A stretch of DNA of 64,000 nt from Cotesia glomerata (Eukaryota > Arthropoda > Insecta > Hymenoptera > Braconidae). The notes below the pieces were generated by a model. The model was given only the letters and a program-made list of their open reading frames with translations. It was not told the DNA's origin and did not search any database. A program made the position numbers and the translations under genes. Of the stretch, positions 36,682-47,100 are shown in pieces. Location: contig NC_058167.1 of assembly GCF_020080835.1 (NCBI RefSeq), forward strand, positions 7,782,957 through 7,846,956, given 5' to 3'. The stretch's first letter is position 1; each line of letters begins with the position of its first letter.

Positions 36682-36969
36682 TTTTTAATTTTTTGTACCT
36701 GAAATTAAATAAATTTTTTAATTACTTACAAATTAAATAAAATAATTTTATAGTAAATTATTTTTATAAAATATTTCAATTTTTTTAATTTTCGCGCATA
36801 TTTCAATTCCGCGTTCCACCTGAGCGCGCATGACACGTGACTAAAGATGGCGTTTCAATATATCGGCATGAGTACGGAGGTTTTTTATTTTGTCATTAGT
36901 CCTTATTGACTAAACCACGTGAATTTACATAAATATTATCAAAAGTTTTCAAAAAAGTGAAATAAAAAC
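36682..36969. promoter_or_regulatory. Divergent promoter, CIA30 gene / RPA12
   Basis: The 288 bp between the two start codons contain two CACGTG E-boxes (36834-36839 and 36916-36921) and AAGATGGCG (36845-36853), a YY1/Pho-like core. In Drosophila, CACGTG boxes near the start mark Myc-controlled ribosome-biogenesis genes, so Myc control of the RNA polymerase I subunit is a reasonable inference. No TATA box was identified. Confidence 0.6.
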
Positions 36970-37783
36970 ATGGAAAGTGAACAACGTGCATTTTTTGACG
37001 CGGAATCAAATTTTTGTTCTGATTGTGGATCTATCTTACCTCTTTTGCGAGAATTCAATGGTGTTGTTTGTTATATTTGTAAACGTGAATGGGGTCCAGA
37101 GAGTGAGTAGTATTTTTATTTTTAATTTCATGACCTATTCCTTTGATTCATGTTTTGTTTCTGTTCTCAATTCCTAATTTAAATTTAATTTATGACATTA
37201 AAGTTAGCAGTCACTTAATCATTTTTTAATTTTTTTTAACAAATTAATTTGTTCTAAAAAATTGCATTTTTAATTTTTTAAAATTTCTACATGTTGATTT
37301 TTTTTTGCCATAATTTATTTGTTTCAAAAAATTGTTTTTAAAAAATTGCATTTTCAATTTTTTAAAATTTCTATATGTTAATTTTTTTTAATTTTTTTTG
37401 CCATAATTTATTTGTTAAAAAAATGATTAAATATCTGATAATTGATTTTTATATTTAATTTGACTTTTTAGGATTTGGATCAATGGCGCTAGATATTACG
37501 ACTAATTTTAATAATAAATATACGTACGAAAAACCAAAGGCTGAAGATAAATCCTCGGGGCCACAGATTGAGAGGAAATGTCCTCAATGCGGTAATGACA
37601 AAATGTCATATGTTACCTTGCAATTACGGTCTGCCGATGAAGGACAAACTGTATTTTATACGTGTCTCAAGTGCAAGTAAGTTTTTTGATTAATTATTTA
37701 AATACAGCAATGCAATTTTTTTATCAGCCGAAATTAATTTATTTTTTTATTTTTTCAGATTCAAAGAAACGGAAAATTCATGA
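36970..37783 (+). CDS. POLR1H: DNA-directed RNA polymerase I subunit RPA12
   Basis: Small zinc-ribbon subunit of RNA polymerase I in the nucleolus, needed for transcript cleavage and termination during rRNA synthesis. Exons 36970-37102, 37472-37676 and 37759-37783 give 120 residues, the usual size. The N-terminal zinc ribbon has C16/C19 and C34/C37; the C-terminal TFIIS-like ribbon has C81/C84 and C109/C112. The catalytic acidic pair D100-E101 sits in RSADEGQTVFYTC, the hallmark of this subunit and its TFIIS relatives. Two AATAAA signals follow the stop (37826-37831 and 37839-37844). Its promoter is shared with the secreted CIA30-domain gene. A large transposon begins 168 bp after the stop codon. 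Confidence 0.97.
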
Positions 37784-37978
37784 GTTTTTATTGACAATAT
37801 AAATTTTATTCTAGAAATTATTTATAATAAATTTTTTTAATAAATTAAAGTGGGAATTTAAAATGAAATAAATTAAAAAAATTAGGACAACGGTTGACCC
37901 TAAAGGCCATTCCTGCAACTTCCTATAACTTCCCGCTAATTCCATACTTAAGGGGGTATTCTAGCGTAGAATTTCAAA

Positions 37979-38078
37979 NNNNNNNNNNNNNNNNNNNNNN
38001 NNNNNNNNNNNNNNNNNNNNNNNNNNNNNNNNNNNNNNNNNNNNNNNNNNNNNNNNNNNNNNNNNNNNNNNNNNNNNN
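37979..38078. other. Assembly gap (100 N)
   Basis: One hundred N just inside the left end of the TTAA transposon; true length unknown. Confidence 1.
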
Positions 38079-38437
38079 GACAGGATTTTTGAAAATTTAA
38101 ATTATTTTCGGAGCTATAGACATTTTACTGACCCGGCCTCCAAACTGGTTCGGTTGGGTCTAGTCGAACAAAAGACATTAGGGATTCTCCGTCTACCTGA
38201 ATCTATATTTCTCAGTTAAACCTTTTGTCCTTTATATATATGTATATAAAGGATATATATATGTGTGTGTATGTATTTAGTGTAATATAATAACCCAAGG
38301 TGACGTGTCTTTTATATTATTCAGTGTTCACTAACATCCAGCTGCTGGCAGTCAAATCCCAACCTCGAAAACACGTGGACGTATGTGCAGTGATCGAAGG
38401 ATATTTTGCGAGTAATAATTTTGATTCTTATAAATAA

Positions 38438-39862
38438 AATGGATAAAAAATCCACAACGAAAAAATATAAGCGTGCAGATCGACCAACAAAACGGAAGTT
38501 TCACGGCAATCGGCACACTGTAGAAACAAACAGACACTAGTTTTACTAGCTCATCAGCAGCAAAGTTGAGAAAATCAAACGATGCAGAGGTTACAACAGA
38601 AAATAATTATGGCTACTGTGTTTTAGAGTTTTTTACTGTGTTTTCGGCACTTTCTTCTCTAGTTTTGTGTGCAAATTGCAATAAAGAAATTAAATTTTCA
38701 CGAACGACTTACCATGGAGTAGGTTTTAAAATTACATTACAATGTAGTTGCGAAAATGACCAATATATACCATCATGCCCATTTATTGAAAAATGTTTTG
38801 AAGTGAACCGAAAAATAATATTTTCTATGCGGGTTTTGGGAGTTGGCAGGGAAGGAATCAACATCTTCTGTAGTCTGATGGATATTTGTCAAGGAATATC
38901 AATCGGGGCTTACTACGCTTGTGTCGAAAATATCCATTTAGCTACATCTGCAGTTTATAATCTTATCATTTCCAAAGCTGTCAACGAAGAAAAAGATTTA
39001 ATTTCAGCTTGTGATCCAAATGCAAATCCAACGGAGTTTACAGTTTCTGGTGATGGGACTTGGAAAAAAAGAGGTTTTAATTCTCTATTTGGAGTAACTA
39101 CACTAGTAGCAAAAAATTGCAAGAAAGTTGTTGATACTGTTGTCAAATCCAGTTTCTGTCAAGGTTGTAATATTTGGAAAAATAAAAAAAATTCAGATAT
39201 TTCAGCGTATCATGATTGGTATGAGGATCATCAAGAAGTTTGTACCATAAATCATAAAGGAAGTGCCGGCAAAATGGAAGTAGATGCTGTTGTGGAGATG
39301 TTCTGTAGATCAGTTGAAAAACACGGAGTGAAATACGTAAAATATATTGGCGATGGTGATACAAAGACATTCAAAGGCATACTCGATATGGATCCTTATG
39401 ATGGTGACCCATTGGTAGAAAAAAAAGAATGCGTAGGTCACGTACAGAAGAGAATGGCAGTTTATGACAGTTTATCATCAGAGGAATTATTAACTCGATG
39501 TGTTAGGTTCTGAAACTCAAAACAATAATGAGTCTCTAAACTCGTTGATTTGGACTTTCGCGCCGAAACATATTCATTCTGGACCTAAGATAATTGAAAT
39601 AGCAACATTTCTCGCTGTTTGCATTTTTAATGAAGGTTTCATTCCAATTTTAAAAATGATGACCCTTATGGGAATGAAAATTGGGCCAGAAGCTCATTCA
39701 TTTGCTGTGAGACGAGACAACGCCCGGATTGAATGCTCCGAAATACGTACATCCAACGCTTCAAAGGAGGCCAGAACTGCTCGATTGGAAGAGAGAAACG
39801 CAGAAAATGGTTTTTTTGAAGTAGAAGTAGGTCTGATGTATGAAGCAGGAATGGCAGATTGA
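38438..39862 (+). pseudogene. Mutator/Kolobok-like DDE transposase, disrupted
   Basis: Transposase remnant. ATG at 38438 begins a basic N terminus (MDKKSTTKKYKRADRP); the frame shifts near 38530. The main frame then runs 38566-39513 with conserved blocks MRVLGVGREGINIFCSLMDI, SGDGTWKKRGFNSLFGVTTL, NHKGSAGKMEVDAVVEMF and YIGDGDTKTF followed by KKECVGHVQKRM. These fit the catalytic domain of insect Mutator-like transposases. After KRM about a hundred residues usual in the family are missing. A further one-base shift at about 39505 leads to the final block ETQNNNESLNSLIW through EVGLMYEAGMAD and a stop (39862). Two frameshifts and a deletion make it non-functional. Confidence 0.85.
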
Positions 39863-40404
39863 ATAAAAGTAAGTATAATATATCATTTCATGACTTTGAC
39901 AGCGAAAAACTTTACGCGAAACTTTAAATGCGTTTTTCTCAGAACAGACTTTTTCAATATATTTGTCACGATTTCTCGAGTTCTACTGGACCGATTCACT
40001 TGAAATTTTCAGAGAATCTTCTTTATAGACCTCTCAAGAATTGGAACTAGCCTCATCCCCAAATTTCAATTTTGACTATTTTTAAAAAATTCGAGAAACT
40101 CAAAAAAATGGTAAAAAAAATCGTCTTTTTTTCAAACAGTCGCCATTTTGTCAAAAAATTTTTTTTTCACTCATCGCTAGTTCTGATTCTTGCGACATCA
40201 TTGCAGATTAATAATATTTTCTATTTTTTCATTTCAGATGACTAGGAGGGTTGAAATCATGTCAAAACTCATCTGTCAATTTTTTGACGCCCCCCACTTC
40301 ATCGGCTGCCAGTTTTTTAAATTTTTGACTTTATTGAGTATATTTATACGTAATTATTGTAATATTAATAATATTAATAGTAATTAATAATATTAATAGT
40401 AATA

Positions 40405-40745
40405 TAAATATAAATAATGCTGTGAAGCGGGAAAGAATAGGAGTTACGGTAATTATTACGTGAAGCGTTCCACATTCACGTAACAGGATATTGGTAGGAA
40501 AGGATTGAGAAAGGAATGTGGAGAGGATCATTTTAATGTGAGTTTATAGAATATGCGAGAAAAAATTATTAGATAGCTCGGACTGGGATTCGAACCCAGA
40601 ACCTTCCGAAGACATGTCGGCTACTCTACCATTTGAGCTATCCGGTCTATACTACCAATATCCTATTACGTGAATGTGGAACGCTTCACGTAATAATTAC
40701 CGTAACTCCTATTCTTTCCCGCTTCACAGCATTATTTATATTTAT
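40405..40745. repeat. Foldback with tRNA-like loop
   Basis: Arms 40405-40496 and 40654-40745 (about 92 bp; core CGTAATAATTACCGTAACTC) are near-perfect inverse copies. The loop holds the tRNA-like sequence at 40575-40650. It lies between the transposase remnant and the right arm of the TTAA transposon. Confidence 0.85.
40575..40650 (-). tRNA. tRNA-like sequence (SINE head or tRNA pseudogene)
   Basis: On the minus strand an A box (TAGCTCAAATGGTAGAG) and B box (GGTTCGAATCC) are correctly spaced. The T stem CTGGG/CCCAG is perfect and the D stem is GCTC/GAGT. The anticodon stem CCGA/TCGG encloses CATGTCT, which would read TGT (Thr) if functional. The acceptor stem pairs poorly (GACCGGA with TCCGAGC), so a working tRNA is unlikely. 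The first 29 bp recur in the opposite orientation at 40814-40842. Confidence 0.55.
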
Positions 40746-40813
40746 AAAAATGCTTACCGTAAGATGGACGGTGTGGCTTAATGTATGTAGAATAAGCGAA
40801 AGGAAATTTAGTA

Positions 40814-40842
40814 TAGACCGGATAGCTCAAATGGTAGAGTAG
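40814..40842 (+). repeat. Truncated tRNA-like 5' fragment at arm junction
   Basis: The A-box half of the tRNA-like sequence ends abruptly where the inverted right arm of the TTAA transposon begins (CCCAAAACCCGC). It marks the rearrangement breakpoint. Confidence 0.8.
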
Positions 40843-42087
40843 CCCAAAACCCGCATAGCAAATATTATTTTTCGGTTCACTTCAAAACATTTTTCAATAA
40901 ATGGGCATGATGGTATATATTGGTCATTTTCGCAACTACATTGTAATGTAATTTTAAAACCTACTCCACGGTAAGTCGTTCGTGAAAATTTAATTTCTTT
41001 ATTGCAATTTGCACACAAAACTAGAGAAGAAAGTGCCGAAAACACAGTAAAAAACTCTAAAACACAGTAGCCATAATTATTTTCTGTTGTAACCTCTGCA
41101 TCGTTTGATTTTCTCAACTTTGCTGCTGATGAGCTAGTAAAACTAGTGTCTGTTTGTTTCTACAGTGTGCCGATTGCCGTGAAACTTCCGTTTTGTTGGT
41201 CGATCTGCACGCTTATATTTTTTCGTTGTGGATTTTTTATCCATTTTATTTATAAGAATCAAAATTATTACTCGCAAAATATCCTTCGATCACTGCACAT
41301 ACGTCCACGTGTTTTCGAGGTTGGGATTTGACTGCCAGCAGCTGGATGTTAGTGAACACTGAATAATATAAAAGACACGTCACCTTGGGTTATTATATTA
41401 CACTAAATACATACACACACACATATATATATATATCCTTTATATACATATATATAAAGGACAAAAGGTTTAACTGAGAAAAAAAAAAATTGATTTTTTT
41501 GAAATTCTACACTAGAATACCCCCTTAAGCGCTCAAAATTGCACTTATTACGCTTTTGATCTCTTCGAGCTCAAAAATCTGCTAGAAGTTTTATAAAACA
41601 CTATTTTTTGAATTTTCAAATCGCAATGAAATAACTTATGAATTAATGAACCGATTTATACACAGTTGGTTTCATTCGAAGCAGTTTTTGAAACCTCATA
41701 AACAACTTTCAAGTTTGAATTGATCGAACTAGGAATTTCGAAATAATTCCGAAAAAACATTTTTTATTTTTTTTTTGTTAACGATAACTCACGAACGAAT
41801 CAATCGATTTCGACCGGGTTGGCGGCTATCGACGTGTTTTTTTTTATGTCAAGAGCTGATTAATTTTTAGAATCGATCGGGAAAGTCGTTCAAAAGTTAT
41901 TCCAAAAAAACCACATTTGAAAAAAATTTTTTTATAGTTTTTTTTGGGATTTCTCAAAATCTACCGGCTCATATTGTATTCAAAATCTAAGTTTGGTCAA
42001 GCCCCTTTGAATGGCACCAACTGCGATGAAATCGGTCAAGCCGTTCAAAAGTTATGAGAGGTTTACATATGGCCACACACGTACATG

Positions 42088-42355
42088 CACGGAAAAAAGA
42101 AAAATTACATTATATAATATGACGTAGCGCTCCGTGATTAAAACTGGAAAAATTACAGTTTCAGATTGTAATTATTACAGATTTTATAAGAATTACATTG
42201 TCGAATGTAATATTTACATTGAAAGCTCTGAAAATTAACATTCAAAGTTTGAATTTAGAAAAATGTGATTTCGAACTATAATTTTTCTACTTTTTAATAC
42301 GATGGGACATTTATTACTATTTATAATGTAATTTTTCGAGTTTTCTTTTTTCCGT
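42088..42355. mobile_element. CACGG MITE family A, copy 2
   Basis: CACGGAAAAAAGAAAAATTA to CTTTTTTCCGTG, 268 bp, inserted in family E sequence. The interior matches copies 1 and 3. TA flanks are not clear. Confidence 0.85.
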
Positions 42356-42489
42356 GGACATACATACAGTCATATATCATACGGATATACAGACATCGCG
42401 GGAATAGTCAGGGGAGCTTCCTAAATCCTCAAAACGTCGAGATTTTATGAAAACTTGATTTTCGGAAAACTGGGTAAAAACCAATAATA

Positions 42490-42813
42490 CTTTAAAACCA
42501 AACTGTTTAATTATTTAATGGAGCAAGAGACTTAAACTAAGTTACCTATTGTCACTCTCGATGTTATTATAATTCATATTGTTATTATCTTTGACTGTAT
42601 AACTACAGATATTATATAAACCCATCTACCCTAGTTAAATCATATAAAAAATTAAATTTAAATCATATTATAGTTTATCATAAGCATTATTATTATTATA
42701 TTCATTATATTCAAATTTTTATGAAATTGTATCCACTATTGCAAAAATATTTTGTATACCTTGCCATTTGGCATCAGCCTTGGCATTATTAAATAAATAA
42801 ATAAATAAATAAT
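42490..42813 (+). mobile_element. LINE 3' end with (TAAA)n tail
   Basis: Ends TTGGCATTATTAAATAAATAAAT..., with the word TGCCATTTGGC just before. The same type of tail (GGCCATT.. GCCAAG.. GATA repeat) is found in the LINE remnant at 53161-53830. It is inserted between CCAATA and CTTTCTGATTTT of a family E repeat. Confidence 0.6.
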
Positions 42814-42860
42814 AACTTTCTGATTTTAAAAAATTTTCAATTTTCTTAGCGGTAAGTTAA

Positions 42861-44160
42861 AAAAATTTATTTTGGATTAGGAATTATAAATTAGGCAGAT
42901 TTTTATGAAATAATTGAAACAATCTATTAATAAACCATAAAACTTTATATATTTTTTATATTACACTCAACAAATAATAATAATTAGGGTGTACAAGCAT
43001 TGTTAAAATTCTATAGTGACTTATCATTAATTAATATTTTTTATACTTTTTATATGAAAAAAATTTAAATCCATTAACAATACTCTTATGAAATTGCATT
43101 ACACTGCAATACAATCCTTTATTTACATTGAATCGAGATAAACATTAACAGTTATTTGTTTAAATTATTTATATTTTTATTTTATTTTATTTTATTCACT
43201 TATCAATAGTATTTGATTATAATTTAAATATTTGTAGTTATCCACTCTTTGATTTTGAAAAATTACAGTGGTCCTTGGATTAAAAAATTTTAAACTATGT
43301 AATGATAGTCATATTTACACTGTAAGTGTATAAGAATTTAGTACCTTGAACTTTTTTTTTAGTTTTATTGTTAAACCCTTAACGCATCTAGTAATAGATA
43401 TGCTATTTATTAATAAAAAATAGTGATAACATATATAATTAAAATAATTGAGAGAAATTTTTTTATTTTTTCATTAGTTCATTCTTATTTATATATAATT
43501 TTTTTTTTTGTCTTAGTAGAAGTAATAAAATTCATTGTTTAACTATCGATATCGCCTATAGGTACTTTGATTCGTTGCAACGCGACTTTTTGCGTTACTT
43601 TTTCCAACTAAGTGCATTTACAAACAGAAAAATAATCAATAAATGCGAAAAAAATTTTAACTGAATTTTGAAGTAAAATTATTTTTAAAATTAAAATTTT
43701 ATCAGTAAAATTTTATAAGTACTAATAAAAGAAATTTAGTGCATAATATTAAATCAACAAAAATATGATGATCAACATTGTTTAAGTTCTTTAGAATCGA
43801 CAACAAATTTAATTCTGTAATAAATTTCTTCAAAAAATGTCCATTAAATATCAAGTCACTTTATAATAATTAATAGCCGCAAATCTAATATAAAATATTA
43901 ATTATAATTAGTAGTTAAAATTTAATATTAATTTTAGATTTATTTTCAATTATATTAGTGGTAGTAATGATTATAATTACATATGGATCAGCGGCTAATT
44001 AATTATCCAATTGTTATTTACATGAACACTCATATTACAATATTGTACACGGACTATGTACAGTTGTAATTTATTTACACAGACAAGTCGTAATAACGTT
44101 CTAAAAGATTGTTTTTTAGTATTAATACATTCATATTAAATTAATCCGTCAGTCCGAAGA
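42861..44160. other. AT-rich spacer, no gene seen
   Basis: Lies between the family E repeat and the stop codon of the dipeptidyl peptidase gene. It should contain the 3' UTR of that gene. No repeat ends or coding segments recognised. Confidence 0.5.
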
Positions 44161-47100
44161 TCATGACCTGAAGCAATCGTCCAGGAAATTCTCCATCGAG
44201 TGGTAGAGGTGTAATCTCGTTGATGCAATTCCATGATCTTCGTCGGTGTACGTCTAAAAAAAAAAAAAATTATCCATATTATTAAGAGAATAAGCAAAAT
44301 TTTGTGGCCAGTGTATTTATATGATAAAATTGGTTTTTATGGTTAAATTTCGTATCGTTCGAAAAGTCTTGATCTGGAGTTGTGCCTATTAATGGTTTCA
44401 TATCATTCTTACCATTAGTCAATTTATGATGATAAGTATTTAGGCTGCATTCGAAAATGCTTTATCTAGATACATACACAGATAAAAGAAAAATAGATAA
44501 ATTACATTATACAATATAACGGGGCGCTCCATAATGAAAACTGGAAAAATTACAGTTTCAGATTGTAATTATTACAGATTTTATAAGAATTACATTGTAG
44601 AATGTAATATTTACATTGTAAGCTCTGAAAATTAACATTAAAAGTTTGAATTTAAAAAAATGTTATTTTGAACTGTACACGGGAAAAAGTAAACTGTAAA
44701 ATTCACTCGGATTCTGGTTAATTTTTATAGTTTCAAACAGTACAGCGGACATCGGGGTGGCAAAAATATAAATATTACAAAACTTAATGTAGAAAGTGTA
44801 AAAGCTAAAATTTTTAATTTAATATCGAAAATAAGTGATTAGTAGCTGTCACTGTAGTAAATAACGACCCTCTCATCTTAAAAAATTGCAGTTTCAAACA
44901 GTAAAAAATAACATTTCAATATATAGTCCATACTATGAGGAGAAGGGAAACTCAAATGAGGAGATGGGGGTCTCACTCTGGGAGAATTTAACATTTGAAA
45001 CAGTAAAAATTATACTTTTAAAATATACATTTTACCAGTCCAAGCAGGTCAATAATTATAGTTTCAATTTTAGCGTTGAATTTAAAATTTACCATTTTAC
45101 TTTGTAAATATTGACGTTGCTTGTATTAGTAATATAGTAACTTTATTTTATACTTTTTACATATCATACGATAATTTTTTAGGTATGAAATGATAAATAT
45201 CAAGGTCAAAATTCTTAATTATTATACTTTAACATTTTCGACATTCACATAGCGAATATTACTGTTTGAAATAGTATTTTCTTCCATTTAAAGAATAAAT
45301 TGTAGCGTTTAAATGATAAATATTATAAAGTGAGTAGTAAAATCACGATTTTATTATTTATTATAATTCGATTATTATTTATTACAGTTTACTTTTTTCC
45401 GTGTAATTTTTCTAGTTTTTAATACGACGGGACACATATTACTATTTATGATGTAATTTTTCGAGTTTTCTTTTTTCCGTGTAATTAAGAAATGAGCTTG
45501 TATCTTGTGAACTATTGACATTTTTAAAGATATAAGATCATCCCGATGTTACACTCATCAAGACCTTCCATTTAAGTACCCACATCAATTTTTCATATAT
45601 TTATATATATATTATATGTATGTATATATGAAAAATATATTAAAATGCATGTGGGTACTCAAATGGAAGCTCTCGATGAGTATAACATCGGGATGAGCTT
45701 ATATACCTTTAAAAACGTCAATAGTTAAGAAAGTACAGTGCAATTTAACAAAAGTCATTATTAAATAAAGCAAAATTTTAATTATTTATAGTTTACAAGT
45801 CACAGTAGTCACTTAGTGAATGCAAAGTTGTTAGTTTTATAGTAATATCTTCATTTATTATATTAAAAATGAAATTCTGTTATACAGAGTAATTAAATTT
45901 AACGACATTTGCTGAATCTATTTACCTGCTGTCTAAATAGTATGTCCTTCTGCTCTAAAACCTTGGCCAGCAATAAAGATTGCTGATAGTGTACATTGTC
46001 ATCTAGGGTACCATGAATAAGATAATAACTATTGGATTTTATTTTGTCAGCTTTATTTAACAGCTGTGCTTGTTCGTACCCATCAAAATTGTCTGACGGT
46101 ATCGGCAAACCCATAAAACGCTCTGTGTATATTGAATCTGTAAACACAAACAAACATAAATAGATATTTGACAGATAATTTTAAACTAAAACTTCCTCAG
46201 AAGTTTGATGATAAAGTCATTGAAGCATTTAAATCTGGAGATTAAAATTAAGAGTTTAATTAGCACTGTTAAGGATTATAAGTTTATAATCCAGATATCG
46301 AAGTAGTTGGATAAATATTTGGCGATATATATTACATGGATCTCGGTAACGGCAAGGCGGTAATTTTGAGGAAGTTTCAACATAAACTTGGAAACCCGAG
46401 AAAATCTTACCATACAAAGTCCAATCGGTCACTGGCGCTACGGAAATACCGCATTTGAATACGCTATCATGATCCATCGCTAAACTCATTCCAGCTGCAT
46501 AACCGCCGTAGCTCCAGCCCCATATTCCGGTTTTACTTTTATCGATGAATGGGAAATTTTCTTGCAAGTGTCTGGAACAGAAATTTCATATATAAATAAT
46601 ATATATTTCCATCAGAATATAATAAAAAGTATATAGATGTACATTTTGTTTTTATTAGTTCGTAAAGTTTTTCATATCGACCTCCGAAAAATTCTTCTTT
46701 CTTCTATTATACATATCTCCCATGAATTATTCATTTTGGTATATTGACCCATCAAAAAAATCCCTTTCTTAAATATTAACCCGCGGAATGGAAAAATTAA
46801 TGAAAAAATAAAGATTCTTCCTTTCTTTTTTTTCTTGATTAAAATTATTAAAGGGAGTGAATGAATCTCTAAAACACTAATAAAAAAATTTAATAAAAAT
46901 AATTCTATTGTAAAGCTTAAAAGGCTGAGGATCTGGCACGTGAAATATTTTTTCAACCCAGATCTACTTTTGAATTGAACTTTTTGAATTCTTTGGTAGT
47001 TTCTGCCTCAGAAGCGAAATTAGCAAGGGTCAGTAACTCTCAGGCAGAAGTGAATAAGCAAGTAAATCTAGACATGGAAGCTCAACCGAAAATAGAAATA

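Larger units (their letters stand above)
37952..41524. mobile_element. TTAA transposon with long inverted arms (Kolobok/Mutator-like)
   Basis: Ends GGGGGTATTCTAG(C/T)GTAGAATT face inward and TTAA flanks each side (37948-37951 and 41525-41528). The arms are unusually long: the right arm 40843-41524 repeats, inverted and with few changes, the left end including the first 280 bp of the transposase frame up to 38842. The left arm has an extra segment around the assembly gap. TTAA duplication plus a transposase of the insect Mutator-like/Kolobok kind suggests Kolobok. It is internally deleted and no longer autonomous. Confidence 0.85.
37926..42860. mobile_element. Family E repeat, heavily interrupted copy
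   Basis: Left end CTTCCCGCTAATTCCATACTT and right end TTAGCGGTAAGTTAA match the family E copies at 56194-60164. The element is broken by the TTAA element (37952-41524), a CACGG MITE (42088-42355) and a LINE 3' end (42490-42813). The uninterrupted sequence at 59332-59380 supplies the empty site. No protein-coding capacity recognised. Confidence 0.75.
44273..45834 (+). mobile_element. Non-autonomous Helitron-like family, copy 3
   Basis: Begins TCCATATTATTAAGAGAATA after host A and ends with a decayed hairpin, spacer and TTAG before host T. It is interrupted by a family A MITE at 44477-45481. It lies in the last intron of the dipeptidyl peptidase gene. Confidence 0.75.

Noticed and set aside
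40331..40842. Two open frames with the common segment TNILLRECGTLHVIITVTPIL
   Set aside because: They are the two arms of a palindrome read on opposite strands, not a gene family.
41146..41331. Open frame MSVCFYSVPIAVKLPF, found on both sides of the TTAA transposon
   Set aside because: Antisense to the transposase N terminus in the inverted arms.
44886..45107. Short frame shared with 63137-63337 as a small protein
   Set aside because: Similar only because both lie in copies of MITE family B; no start context or known domain.
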